Origin: Lichenostomus cassidix
Taxonomy: Eukaryota; Chordata; Aves; Passeriformes; Meliphagidae
Length of the DNA stretch: 64,000 bases
Direction of reading: 5' to 3'
NCBI GenBank assembly: GCA_008360975.2
Contig: CM039184.1
Coordinates: 45,455,797-45,519,796, forward strand
The notes beneath the pieces are model-generated. The model was not told the DNA's origin, searched no databases, and saw nothing but the letters and a program-made list of their open reading frames with translations. This document shows, piece by piece, positions 47,085-60,869 of the stretch. Positions within the stretch are counted from its first letter, which is position 1, and each line of letters starts with the position of its first letter. The position numbers and the translations under genes were made by a program.

Positions 47085-50000
47085 CTGTAGAGAGATCAAA
47101 TAACTGTATTTTACAAAATTTTGTAAAAGGACACTGAATGATTAAGCTCAGAGAAACAAATTATTTTAGAACTTCAACATATGGTAGTACTTACAGGCTC
47201 CATCTTCATCATAGTTACTGAGGTCAAGGTTAATTGTTCTGCTGAATTCAAGAACATTACACCATTGGTCCTTATTGATAACTTTGTATTTTGATTGCTG
47301 CTTGAGGCAAGAAACAGAAATTACTAAAACATATTTTCAGCTATTTCAAACTCAGATTTTATTACAGAAAATTTAAACTTTGTGATGCATTATTATTTTA
47401 ATCTGTATGCCATCTAAAACTAAAAAGGATTAAACTATCAAGTATTCAAACTAGTATTGAATCATGTTTCTGATTAAGACATCTTTTAGAGGGCAAACAT
47501 ACAGCAATAAAATGAAGTCCAATAGCAAATAACATTCTATACTTTGTTCTGCATTACACAAACCTTAATAGCATAGAAATTTGGGAAAAATGAAGAAAGG
47601 AAAGATAATCAGTTTCATGTGCTGCTTTGGTGTTTACTATATCCTAAATCAGAACACAGCATTCTTAGCTGTTCATTCTACCTCTAGTTAAAAGTAGCAG
47701 AGAAAACAGATAAAAAATCCCGTGTTGTTCTGTTTCCAATTCCATACCTCTAGAAACTGGTGAAATACTGGAAAAAGAGACCATGCTTTTCCTAAAAGAA
47801 GGCCCAACATACACTTGGCAGTATTGATATCTAGGCTGCGCTGGTCCTTTTCCTGCATGAAAAGGTCAAAAAGGAAAGAAAGAGGACAATTTCAGGATTT
47901 TTCACTTCCCTCACAGCTCACCCATGCACAAAATAAATTAACAAATAAATAATATATAGCAGTATCTAACAGTGTTTTTTAATAAAACACAACTTCACAG
48001 TAAAATTTCCTTCCCTATACATAATGCCTTCTTATACAGGGATGTTGCTTTCTATAGATGTTCCCCAAAAACCATCACCATTAAGGCAGATGAGGCACAA
48101 GATCGTTTGCGACTTCAGCCCTCCCTAGTAAGCAATGGTCATCAGATCCACAGCCATGTTTGCACGTAATCCTCTGCACAGCCACATGTCTCCTAGAACA
48201 GCAGTGCTGTACCCATTTCCTGCCATATCATTACAGCTACATGGACTGTCAATAGACAGACAGTGCTACCTGGCAGCTCCTTAACTATGCAAGAGTGAGC
48301 CATGGAGGATCTTTGTTCTGTTATTCTGAGTACATGAAATTCAGATTAAATTATCAAATGAGCAGAAAGAACATTAATACACTAGCACATCAACACTCCT
48401 CACTGGACTGTCCAGTTTTAGTTCAATGTAACAGCAGTATATTAAGGTTTAAGGGTTGATTTTTTTTGTTTTTGCTAAGTAAAAGCAGTAGCATCTGTAC
48501 CCAGCAGGTCTGTTAATCAGTGGCAAAGTTAATCTATTTAGTAACTTAACTTCTGCACATCTCAGAGTAACGTGTATTTGCATGATTCCATTTTGTTAAG
48601 CAGTTTATCCATCTACATTTGCTCTTACAAAACTAAACCAATTTTGCTGAGAGATGAGCTATAAACACCCACACTTTTATGCCTTGGTTATGGCACTGAG
48701 CTACAAATGCACAAGTTAATGAAATCACAAGAAATAAATTTCCATATTAGCTAATGGACCTTGTTCTCTGTATATATTAATGACTGCAGACTGCAAAGTC
48801 TAAATTAAGAAAATACAGGGCATCACAGGATCATGGAATGGGTAAGGGGAAGGGACCACAGTGCGTCATTGGGTCCAACACCCTACTCAGGCAGGGTCAT
48901 CCTAGAGCACATGGCATAGGATTGCATCCAAGTGGTTCTTGAATATCTCCGGAGAGGGAGATTCCACAACAATCTATTCCAGTGCTCAGGCACCTGCACA
49001 GTAAAGAAGTTCTTCCTCATATTCAGGTGGAACTTCCTGTACATCAGTTTCTGCCCACTGCCTCTTGTCCTATTGCTTGGTACCACTGAGAAGAGCCTGG
49101 CTCCATTCTCTGAAACCCTCCCTGAAGATACTGATAGACATTGGTAAGCTCCTATCTTTTAACCATCCTCATGGCCCTCCCACTGGACCTCCTCCAGAAG
49201 CTCCATGCCCCTCTTGTACTGAGGAGCCCAGAACTGGACACACTGCAGTTGTCCAGATGGACTCTAGATGTGCCTCACCAGGGCTGAGTAGAAGGGCAGG
49301 ATCACCTCCTGCAACCTGCTGGCAATGCCCTTCCTGATGCACCCCAGGATACCAGTGACCTTGGCCACAAGAGCGTACTGCTGACCCATGGACAGCTTGC
49401 TCTCCAACAGGACATATCCCATATGGGGATATTCTGGATACAGGGAGTGTCTAACAGAACACTGCAAGACAGCTAGCAACAAAGTGAATTGAGTTCTACG
49501 TCTCACCTGTACAGATGAAGTTCTATGTACTTCAGAATACTTATCTTTATTTATAAAAAAAAAAAGGCTCAAATCATAACTAAATTGTATTCTATCACAT
49601 AGGAAGGATGTGACAGAGTAAGATTCCAGTTCTCAGCCAACAACTAGAATGCCTTAGCCACAAGGTTATGCTCATTTCATACAAAACACTCCTCAATTCT
49701 ACAATTGTGTAGACAGAATTTAATGCAGATTTGTTTTCAGAGTTAAGTGGGGAGACCAGCAACTCTGAAAACATAAGAAGCTGTTTTGTATTGTGGGCAG
49801 TAAATGCAAGAGGGATTTAGAGAAAAAAGGTAAATTCCATGATGAACAAAGCTTTTCAATTAGTAATAAAAATGAAAAAGAAACCTGCAAAGGCATATTT
49901 GTACTGGTATGACATAAATCCTTCACTTATTTCCAACATCAAGAAGTTCTAAAAACTAATTCTCTTTCCAAAGCCCATCTATACTTCTGTCACAAATACC

Positions 50001-53000
50001 TTTAAGCAAATCATACTGCTGTCAGAATACATTTTCTTTTACATACTGTTTATACTCTGAATTCTTCCCACACACTCAAGCATTAATGAAATCAGGCTCT
50101 ATTGCCTTTACTTTGGCCACACTGGTTTTACATGCCTACTATTATTACATTTCTACATTCTCTGTCTCTGACTACTGATGAGAACAAATTGTTCGGATAA
50201 GCCCTTTCTTCCCACCTCCAACTGCCTAATGGCACATCTGCCACGACAGATGCTCCCATTCATTCTTAGCATACATTCCAGACACTTACATTCTCTTTCT
50301 TGGATACAACTGAAGGATTAACTAACTCTGTTAAATCTGAGTATTTGTTTTGCACTGATGACAGACAGTTCTCCTGAGATTTTTCCCCCTAATATTTTAG
50401 ATTAAAGATCTATTTAAGCCATGTAATACATACATTTGTATGCTCTCAAAGTTGGCAATGACAAGGGCAAACATGGACTGAGGAGTGTATTGTGCTCAAT
50501 ATCAACATATGGTGTTTTAAATTATTTCCTCAAATCTATGCTGAGTTAAATCATGCATGCCACACAAAACGTTGAGGATACATTTTTATTCACAAACTAA
50601 CTTTAAACGCCAAATCAACAGACTCTTTCAAAAAATTTTCTCTAAAAACTTCCGAAGTTTAGACAAGTTTTTTGCCATGGAGCACTTCCCTGAAAGAATT
50701 ATCCTCAGGACAGAAATTACACCATCTCCAGAATCTGAAACCATCAGCTTTTTTTCTATCAATCACTTCAATGATCCTGAAAAATACAGCCAGATTAATC
50801 TGGCATTTATAAATATATCTGTCTTTTGAGGCAGATTTATCTGCCTTTGGAGAACGGATGCCATTCTCCTACAGACTTTCCCAAAGTCTGTAGTATCAAA
50901 AGTTTAATAATCGTATTAGCCTAATATTGTTTTGGTAATTCCCCAGGTTATATGCCTTTGACCTGAAGTTCTGTAATCTGCAGGGTTTTTCTGTCACAAA
51001 TGAAGTCACAGCACCTGTATCTTAATGTTTAAATTCTTTTTCAAGACCACCACTTGTCACATCAGTTTGGTACCTCTTGGAAGGAACCCCACACACTATC
51101 GACCTTTTAAGTTTCTGCACTTGCTTTTGAAAGGCCATCAGCTAGCACAGGTTTGCTCTCTATTCCAAATATTTCATCAGTATCTTGAACTTCTTAGGCA
51201 ATGTCTTTGCATTTTACATAAAGCAAAACTGGCAGAGTAAGTCTTCATGTAGGAAAGGAGGAATTAAGATGTTGATACAGGTCTTTTTCTGCTGTCATAC
51301 TAACTAATCCCATGCATTTTTTTATATTCAGCTGCAAGTTACCTTGTTTACAAGTGAACTACCATAAATCTCTGCATGCTGAGATGCAGAAAGCACTGAG
51401 AAAGCAGAGATTACCAAAAATCTGAGTTGCTTATGAGAGACTATATCAGAACCACTATCAGTTCGATTTCTTCTTATTTTTCTCCTTTTCTCATGCTACT
51501 TTTTTTTGCTGCAATTTTTGTTAGTATTTTTAACTCTCTTGCACTGAAATCTGTGGTTCAGTTTTACCTTTTTATCTTAAATCCTCTGTACATTCCATCA
51601 TGTCAGCAAAATGGATGTCCAAATTCTATTTCAAAATGTTATTTCAGAAAATAAAGTTCTCTAATTACTCCCTCCAAGTAGGAATAGTCTCATGTATATT
51701 ATGGTTTCCATTACAAGTAAAATTTTATCAAAGCATGTTTTATCACAGGAAGACAGGTATCAGGATATTGTTTAATAAATACTGAAAACATCATTAAAGC
51801 CATTCCAACAATCTTCTGAATCAGTATTTATATCATATCCAGCTTTTATCATGTTACCCATTTCTACCAGCTACTGTAATGCGTGAAGTGTCTTCGTGTT
51901 TTAAATATGTTTGTGCTTACAAAATTCAGAGTAAGAAAAACCACAGTAATTATAAAGGGGAACTCAGTGGTACAGCTCCAATATACAACAGAATGGGGCC
52001 TAAATTATTTCCCTGAAGTCATAAAATAGTTTGAGGCAGAGAGACTACAAAACATGTCGCTAAACCACTGAACATTACACATTCTATATACTTTTCCAGT
52101 TTTGACATCTTGCATATACCGTTTTAGAACACAAACAGTTCCATTTGCTAAAGACAATTGTGAGTGGTACCTTAAAAGAAACAAGCTTAAAAGTATACAG
52201 TCTTCCAATTATTATATATGACAGTAAAGCCTTAAATTTTAAATGCACAGTACTTACCCGTGCAAAGTCAAAGGCATATCTATAAATAAGTTTAAAATTG
52301 GTAGGCTCATTTAGTAAAGATCTCAAGTAATCCAGAGAATTTCTCAATTTTTCGGTAGTATCACACCTACAAAAAAAGACCACGACATGGTTTAGAGTCT
52401 GCATTCTTATAGAGATGTCTGATGTTCTAGGAAAGAATCTCTAACATTTATCCCCATTAACCTGATCAAAACACATCACTCTGTACAGAGGCATGTTTAT
52501 GAGTCTGTCTGCATAAAACGCCTTATTAAACCCACAATGTGAAACAAATTTAGATAAAGTAGCAAAGTCTTACACTGGGACTGACTGGCTTTGTAAAAAA
52601 TGCACTCTCCAACAGATTGAACTAAGAGCTTGTCCATGCATGGCAAACAACCAGCAAACCAAAGAAGGGAAAAATACTCCTGAAGTCTTGCTAAAACTAT
52701 AGAGCTTCCTACATAGTTTTAGTAATTTGCTTCTGGAAGGTAAGTCAAACACAGTTCTTTTTCTCCAACTGTCCATGAAACGTGATTATTCAACTATATT
52801 TATGTTAATTCTGCCATAAAAATAAACTCTTAACTGAGAAACTGACTCTTAGAAAGAACAATGAGAAGTTACAGAAACCACTCTAACAACACACCAATAT
52901 CTGAAAGATGGGTGCAATCCTGCAACAAAGATGGATGACCTTGGGGAAAGAAAGTGTGTCAAACCTCATGACATTTCTCTTTTATTGAGACTGCAGACAT

Positions 53001-56000
53001 TTTAATCCAACTGTATATAAATGTGCAACTGCCAGGCTTCAAGTTGTCTCTAAGTGATCATATCATCATAAACCAGACTAAAAACTTCTGACTTCTACTC
53101 CACAGTAGAGTTTGCTGCTTTAGGTCTTATGAGTCAAAATACTAAAGTGTGCTTTTTCTGAAAACCTGTGTTTACTACGACAAAGTTAAGAGAATTTTCA
53201 AGGCACTTACTGTAGTGATGTCATTCCTTTTAACCATTCTTGTAATGTAAAATAGCCCATGTTTTGTGCATCCAACTTCCATGCAAGCACAAGCATAACT
53301 ACCTGTTTCAAAGAGAAAAAACGTGGAGACTGAAGAATTAACAAAAAGATCCATATGTTTTTCAAACAACCAGTTTAGTGGGCTACAAATGCTTTTACTT
53401 GTTTAAGTGGGAAGTTCAGAACTTTGCTACTCTGTAAGTCCCTCTAAGTGACAAACCTGTACACAATCCAAATGAAGAACAGGAAATGAAATGCACCTGA
53501 GTAATTGATAGGGACTTCAAGGGAGTTTGCACAGTCATAAGTAATACAGGGAAGAAGATGAGTTGGTGCAAAAGCTACAGAAAAAGTTTCCCAAAGTAAC
53601 TACAAAATTTCAGTACCAGTTTGACAAGTTATATCTGACATTTGTTAAACCCTCATCTCAATGAACTTCAGTTGCAATACACAAAATTCAATTATCTGAA
53701 AGCTAATAATGATCCCACAATTCAAGCAGCTGTTAAGTAAAGCTAGATGAACTAACATTAACACACACCAAAACAGAGGCTGATACATAAATACTTCAGT
53801 CTTGCCCAAAAGGAAACAGTCTTTTTCACAATAAGATCATTGTGAAATACCATAAGATTATTATTATCATCTTATTCATGAACTTCAGAAAGCACTTTTG
53901 ACAAATATATGAAAGAAATACTTGCAGGATAACTGGCCCTGCCAACTAGGAGAAAAAAATAATCAAGTCATTTAAATTTGCAAGTAAGCCATTAACTAGA
54001 TAATGTTAGTGCAGCTCTGTACAGTTTTTAATGCAAAATCAGAGTACCTACTTATATATCCAAATGTCTGCATAAATCACAACACTTATTATTCTCCTAA
54101 ACTCTGAAATTAGTAAATTACATCTCATTTTTCCAGTACATCTTTCAAAGCCACAATTCTCATTTGCTTAGATGATGCTCCATGCATTCTGCAAAAGACA
54201 GGACTTGCAAATGCATTTTAAGAACAAAAATTAGGCACTAGGAAAAAGTCTGTAAAAGGCACAATTATTTTTTAAATCTTATTTTTATATATGTATATAC
54301 ACACATAAATATATACATATTTGTATGTGTATATATATGCACACGCTCACACACACATAATACATATCTGTAAATATATTTCTGATCCTTATTTGTTTTT
54401 TGAAATGGTATAATGGCAGTGCCACTACTGCCCATGATATTTGAAATCCCTTTCTCTCCTAGAAAACCCATAGGGAACACTACTTGTTTGTTAGCTGCTA
54501 TATGAAATCTTGAATGCTGTCTCACTGTTTCAGAAAGGACAGCTATCAGTTTTGGAGTATTTTTTTAGATCTCTCTTTTTCTGGGGAGACTGAAGGTTGG
54601 TGGTGTCAAAGTGAAAGACAAGGGGTGGCAGCAAAGAGAAATTGAGTTCTTACAGGTTGACAGACTGGGGTTTAAAATAATGGCAAGTTGTTCCCAAATG
54701 TGTTTCAAAACCTCCCTGGTTTATATTTCCTGATTTTTTTTTTTTAACTCTCAAGAATTTTTTAATTCTTGGGGGAAAAACAAGAGCTATACGACTGGCT
54801 CACATACACCATAGCAGATTAAGCATTTTTAAAATGGATTCTAAACTTACATTTTCTGGTTCAACTCCAATGTCTTCACAAAATTTCTCCATACCTTCTG
54901 GCCCTACAATGTCATCCGTGCCTGCAAACAAAATGCATTGTACTGATCGCTAAAAATTTAAACAGCCGTTACAGCACAAAAGAAGTGCAATCATACATTA
55001 TAACCTTTCATATAGTTTCTTTGTTTTGACATGAAATAAGTATTTCCACACTCACTAGCAGATTTGGATACACTTAAATCTTTATCTCACCTTTGAAAAC
55101 AGAGAAACTGTAAAACAACTTTTCATCCCTGCCAATTTTTCTACTCATTTACTGAGATAATCTTAGAAGTTTAAATTAGTAAGATTTTTAAGAATGCACT
55201 TAAGACTAACAGAACACTCATATAATATTACCACTTAAATGAATGGACAATAGTTAGCTAAACTCATTTATTGGCTTGAATCTCTACCATTATCATACGA
55301 TCAAATCACATAAAAACATGATGTCTAGCTATACAGGATACAAGACATTATCATTCCCAGAATCTCATTCCTCATTATTGTCTCATATACTATCTTTATA
55401 AAATGTTATCCTGCTTATTCATATTGCTACACCATGGCGACACATCATCTGAATAACAGTAACTGCAACAGGAAGAAAATAATGAATTACAGTTATTTCT
55501 TTGCCTACTTAAAAGGGAAAAAAGGTTCAAAATATAAATGCTATTAAAATGCTCTACTAATAAAACAAGGTCTTAAATCAAGATACTTGTAACTTCTATA
55601 ATCCTCGTGAAAAAATTATACAGGCATTAAGAATTGCATTGTGTAATTCTATTTTTAAATACACTTTAAGTATTTGAACTGTTTTGTTAGAATTATTTTA
55701 CTCATGTTTGAAAGGGCTCATTTGAAAAAAATACAGGCTGAAATGCCTACTTTCCTCCAATATAAAGATCACATGTGCAAGAAAAACAGGGTTTATAAAG
55801 GGAAGATCAATCTGTATTTTATTATTAGGTGATCTATTCTAGAAATAACAAGGTTTAATTTTGTCTTTTCACATCTTCTCATGACAGCCTCTCAGTTCTC
55901 TGAATGTATACAACAGCCTTTAAAAAGATTCATTCTGTAATGTTAAAACACACCGAGGGAAAAAAAAACCCCAAATGCAGTGTCAACTGTCTGCATACAT

Positions 56001-57318
56001 AAAGAAGACTTATGAAGCAAGAACACAAGAGATTAATCCTTGAAAATTCAATTTTTAGAATGTTACTCAATACTGTAAACAGAATCGTACTCTCCACTTT
56101 TCTGTGTATTATCTTGGTGTGTGCATCCAGTGGAAACACCAAAGTTCTTTCACATACAGCCTTCCTTTCATCCTTTCTTTCCATGAAAGTCTTGACAAAA
56201 ATGAGTCATGCCTGTTGCTAGAGTGAAAAAATAAATCAAGCTGGTCAGAAAGGCAGAGAATCTAACAGATTAGATTTGGTTTGAATTTGTCTGAATCTCC
56301 TCTCACAGAGTGCCACAGACAAGTGAGATCTCAAAGCATTTAATTTCATTTACAGAATTTTATTAGGGCAAAAAATGGTTTATTACATCAAATTAAGTCA
56401 CTCTTCATTATGTTTAATAAGTAAACAAGACAGAACAAGCTGTGAAACATGTTATCCAAGACAGCACCAAAAAACTGCAAGATGATATTAAACATCAATT
56501 TCATTTCTTTTTGGTCTTTACAATCATGAGATCATTTTTTATCATACATCAAGCTCTTCCTTTCAGAAAAACACATGCAGGAAAACAAATACAACAACCA
56601 GCTTCACTATTAAAGGATCATCTTTTGTGACCACAGACTGTAATTAACAATCCCAGAAGTAATGCCTGAGAAAGTTCTCATATGCAAGGGCAAGAATAAA
56701 TAATACAGGCTACCTTCCCTATACCTTATGATGGAAAACTATATGATAAAACTAGTATGGGACATCTGAATTCATTCACTTCTTTGCTTGAAACCGTAAA
56801 TACCAGATTCAGCAGGAACAAAACTAATGTTACTATCTCCCTCATCTTTTTTTTCTTAATTGAAGACACACCACTTCTCCTGAGGCTAATTCTGTACTAC
56901 TCAGGACTAACATGAAAGATGACAGAGAGGTAAGAACATTTTCATCAGAAGTACAGCTTTAACTGTAGATTTGAATAGTAAAGTATACATGTTCCAAAAT
57001 ATGTCAAGTTACACACCTTCTGTATTCTTTTTACAAGACATAGATAAAGATAAAATTGAATTCTGAACTCTTCAACTTCACACTACCCAGAATATAAGGA
57101 AAGTTTCTCTCACACCTTTATAAAAATCCCTCTACAATCAGTCTTTCAAAAGCTCAGTTGATGCAATTTTTATATTCCAATATAAATTAAGTTGTTATTC
57201 GTAGGAAATTTGCATTTCACACTTACCTGCATATTCATAGAACCATTCCAGGCATCTCTTACTTGAAAAGACTTCTTCCTCTGCTTTTATTCTAGTTGAA
57301 TCGTATTTTCTATACATA
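47029..57318 (-). CDS. DCUN1D4: DCUN1D4, DCN1-like protein 4; 3' seven coding exons
   Basis: DCN1-like proteins bind cullins and the acetylated N-terminus of the NEDD8 E2 enzymes (UBE2M, UBE2F) and promote cullin neddylation, which activates cullin-RING ubiquitin ligases. Seven exons (92, 71, 92, 109, 105, 103 and 56 nt) join in phase and cover about the last 209 residues of the roughly 292-residue protein, from [11 protein letters not shown] to WYKGKQMT and TAG. They hold the whole potentiating-neddylation (PONY) domain. The cullin-binding Asp-Ala-Asp patch appears intact: D of KDQW, A of DGAW and D of LLDEF. The sequence is close to human. The N-terminal exons were not found up to 64000 and are presumed to lie beyond the edge. 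The gene runs tail to tail with LRRC66, as in mammals. Confidence 0.97.
47195..47297 (-). CDS. DCUN1D4: DCUN1D4 internal exon ([12 protein letters not shown])
   Basis: Acceptor CAAGCAG, donor GTAAGT; 103 nt, phase 0 in, 1 out. Encodes [20 protein letters not shown] and [14 protein letters not shown]. Confidence 0.97.
47748..47852 (-). CDS. DCUN1D4: DCUN1D4 internal exon (EKDQRSLDI)
   Basis: Acceptor CATGCAG, donor GTATGG; 35 codons, phase 0. Encodes [20 protein letters not shown] and [10 protein letters not shown]. Confidence 0.97.
48820..49470 (-). mobile_element. CR1 LINE 3' fragment, minus strand, in DCUN1D4 intron
   Basis: Left edge CATCACAGGATCATGGAATGG is a variant of the reversed CR1 3' end. 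It is followed by the usual antisense 3'UTR order (GGACCACAGTG, GAAGTTCTTCCTCATATTCA, CTCCTCCAGAAGCTCCATG, GAACTGGACACACTGCAG, AGGGCTGAGTAGAAGGGCAG). About 650 bases, 5'-truncated. It has the same orientation as DCUN1D4 and lies in the 4.4-kb intron between the exons at 47748-47852 and 52258-52366. Confidence 0.92.
52258..52366 (-). CDS. DCUN1D4: DCUN1D4 internal exon ([10 protein letters not shown])
   Basis: Acceptor TTTTGTAG, donor GTAAGT; 109 nt, phase 2 in, 0 out. Encodes [20 protein letters not shown] and [13 protein letters not shown]. Confidence 0.97.
53211..53302 (-). CDS. DCUN1D4: DCUN1D4 internal exon ([10 protein letters not shown])
   Basis: Acceptor GAAACAG, donor GTAAGT; 92 nt, phase 0 in, 2 out. 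Encodes [20 protein letters not shown] and [11 protein letters not shown]. Confidence 0.97.
54286..54379. repeat. Compound TA/CA microsatellite
   Basis: Interrupted TATATG, TACACACA and CACACACA units over about 95 bases in a DCUN1D4 intron. Confidence 0.85.
54851..54921 (-). CDS. DCUN1D4: DCUN1D4 internal exon ([10 protein letters not shown])
   Basis: Acceptor TTTGCAG, donor GTAAGT; 71 nt, phase 1 in, 0 out. Encodes [20 protein letters not shown]. Confidence 0.97.
57227..57318 (-). CDS. DCUN1D4: DCUN1D4 internal exon (MYRKYDS)
   Basis: Acceptor TTTCTAAG, donor GTAAGT; 92 nt, phase 2 in, 1 out. Encodes [20 protein letters not shown] and [11 protein letters not shown], the start of the PONY domain. 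Confidence 0.97.
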
Positions 57319-60300
57319 CTTAGAAAAAAAGAAAGAGAAACAAGTAATTAATCCATCAATATTTTTAAAAGCAATCTTTTGGTCAACAGACACTCTTAGC
57401 AGAAACATTATTCCTTTCAGTTTACCTGACATTCTGTCCTCATTTCCATTCATTTGGAACACTGTTTAAGAATCACTGAAGCTAAATACTTTTTGTTTGC
57501 TCACTCTGTCATACTTCCACTGATTCATAATCGTTACCCATGTGAATACCAGTTAGTTGAAATTCAACCCCAAACTGTTCTGTGTATGTTCACAGTAAGG
57601 CCTGTGCCTTACACCACCAATTACCACAACCAACTGATGGGCTGCAATGTGGCTGTGAGTCTAATGCCAGAGTAATTCCATGTCACAGTCAACACAGGTC
57701 CTACCTCTAGGTGCACACATATTTTGTGCACTTTGAATTATTAACTAAAGACAAAATACTCTTTTTGCCACCTCAAAAACGCTGCAAAAGGCACAAACGC
57801 CAAAATAGACATGACCTACACCTATATTATTCTAAAGCCCGTAAGTTGGTAGCATGAAAGAACCACAGAGAAAAGGTTAAAAGAACTCATCAACAATAAC
57901 TCAAGGAACATCATTCATCATGAAGCAAAGAATCATGTGAAAAGCTGGTCCCTTCCCCCAGAGATTACCAGCAGGTAATGCTCCTCTTTAACAAGTGTAA
58001 GGAATTTTAACTACATTAAGGAAACAAGTTTAGTATCTGAAACACCTAAAGCACAGAAGATATGGCAGAAGTTGAAGGGTTACTCCATCCTGGTTAGACC
58101 TTCTGAAAAAGGGACCATATCACTTGTGCCTTCTAGAGGAAAGAAACTCAGCAGTCCAAGTAGCTGTCCACTGCTGTATAAGCATTCTCTGATCCATTAC
58201 CACCACTCTGCAGTAGCTTGGGTTTATAAAGGCAGGAAAGAGGAACAAATAAATGGTTTAGGCTAGAGGAGGTAGCCAAGTACAGCACTGTAAGTGTTCC
58301 AAGCATGCAGAGCTTCCTCTTACAATGTCAAATCCTGCTGGGGAAGGACAATGAAGCAGCTAAATGGTTCAAGGAGAATTTTGAAATAATTTGAATAATG
58401 AAATTAATTTGGAGATGATTTCATCACTATTTTGTCCTTCTGGAAAGACATATAAAAGACACCTAGATTTATGAGCTTAGAGTACACTGATCCTACTATC
58501 CTCCACTTAGCTAAGCTATCAGCTGTGAGGAACTGTAGCTAGAAATTAATGGCACACAGATCATTCCAACAGGAATTCAAAGAAATACTATATGTTTACT
58601 GTCATAGTTCCTTTAAAGCAGCTAACCTTTAGAAAAGCAATACAAGTCAGAACAAAATGATAAATCGCTAATTGGAAGACAAATACAAATGAAGCTCTTA
58701 TGAAATTTCTTAAGAAAAATTGACACTATACAGAAACACACTGATCTGCAACAAACTGAAACACTGCATAGAAATGTCAGCCATACGTGTTCCAAACACA
58801 TATTCATACACCCATAATTTTAGGTTTGGAGGTTTTTTTTCATTTTGAAAACACTTTTTTTCTATTGGAATTACCTATTTTGCATAACCTTTACTGCAGT
58901 TGCAAAGGAAAAGGCTGACAGCACCGCTCAGTAAGTAAATAGCTAATCCAAAAGGTGTAAGTCTGAGTTGGAAAAATTTTTTTTTAATAGGTCTGATAAC
59001 ATTTTCATACTTGCAGAATGAACTGCGATCATTAAAGAACTATCCAATAATTTTTAGGCTATTCTGAATTCAGAGCAATCAAGAAAAAGAAAGGAGACAT
59101 TCTGCCACTTTGGCAAAAGTCATAATTATTCAGTATCCCTTTTTTTTGTTGCAAACAAATGTGACAAACACCAAGTAGAATACCAAGTTGGAAACTGTAG
59201 CAGGAGCTAGTCAACATCTTTATTCTATTCTCTTTATTCCAGAAGTCTGTAAGAGTACTGCTGAGACTGAGGATATAGCAAAGCTAATGTAGTTCACAAA
59301 GACAGATATTTATCACAAGACTCAATGCTTTTTCTTACAAAGGGATGATAACCAGTTGCCTTGCCCTGCTTGTTCATGTAACTCGTCAACACATTAAGCT
59401 GACAGTATGCCAAGAGTGGATTTAAAAAGAAACCCTCAAGAAACAGATTTATTGACAGAGCTGTAAGTCATGCATGTTATTTCAGGAAAAAAAGGTTTCC
59501 TGCATCTACAAATGGCAGAGCTAAATACTGCAGCCTGAAAAAAGACATCAGTGACAGCAGTATGTGTAATAGTAATGGTGAGCAAAACCAGAAAAAAACA
59601 GCCTCTTTTATATTCTCTGCATGTGCACATAGCAGGTTTTCAGACAACTGATATGAGATTGAAAGTCACTTGTGTTTAAGGCTAAGGTCACAGTTTAGGA
59701 ACTGCAGGAAAGAACAATACTAATTATTAAGTCCATGTGCCCAGCATATGGACAAGTAACTCCAATGAAAATGCTCTAGCCTCAAACTTATGATTGCTCA
59801 AAAAGCTCAGTATCTGACCACTGGAGTCTGATATTTGAGAAACCAGAACTGACTACAGATATTCCAGCCTGCACCAGTTCACAAGTTCAGAAAATAAAGT
59901 CAGAAGGGAAATAATTTTGAGCTATCCCACTCTCTGCTACGAGCTAATTACTCAGACATTCATTAACAGTGCAGGTGAAACTGTATCACATTTATAATGA
60001 AAGCAGACTATGCATGGCCAGTCTGCTGGCCATGGCTATAAAACCATGCAACAAGAAGAGCTGATGAACCTCAGATATCTTGGATGCCTCAAACTAAAGG
60101 AATTAAAAGTAGATTACATATTCTGCAAGACAAGGATCACTTGAGAAAAAGCATGACAAAAATGAGTAACCCTAATACCAACTCAGAATTAGTGATCTCT
60201 CACATATAAAAATGACCTCTTCTCTCTCCCTGCTTACTCCAAACATTAAATGAGTTTCTCACCCCAGCCAGCTACTTCTAGCAGCAAGAGACTACTAATC

Positions 60301-60852
60301 TCTGAAGTGCCTACTGAAGCAAGATGAGCAAGGAGATACAAACAAGTAAGTAGACAAGTATCTGAGATTACTCAACCTAGGACAACTTGGTTCAATCTGG
60401 CAGCACAAAGTAAAGGTGCTTTCAAGGAATACATCCACTGAACTATCATTAGTATGGATTTAATTACTTCAAGAACCATATTTGCAGAGGAGAAAAACAA
60501 ATTGCCAGACACATCTGGCATCCATTTTGTATTTTGCAAAGAACCACATCTCCTAGGAATTTGTCAGTACATACTGCAAGATTATGTGACTTGTCTCTCT
60601 GTTCTAATGACAGCACCTCTTGATATACAGAAAAATACAAACTGCCAGAGTGCACAGAGATCTTAATAACTGGGGAGTACCAAACATCTACTGGATATCT
60701 ACTGGGTTTCAAACAGCAAGTCCTCAATGGCTCACAGCTTCCTCAAGATGACCAGTACCATTATGCCAACTAAATTCTGCTAGGTAATTTGCTTCTGTAC
60801 TGATGGTCTGGAAACTGCACGTGAAACCACATGTGAAGGAATACACTGCTCC

Positions 60853-60869
60853 AAAAAAAAAAAAAAAAA
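60853..60869. repeat. A17 homopolymer followed by G-rich tract
   Basis: Seventeen A residues then GGAAAGGGGGGG. No element body was recognised on its left. Confidence 0.9.
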
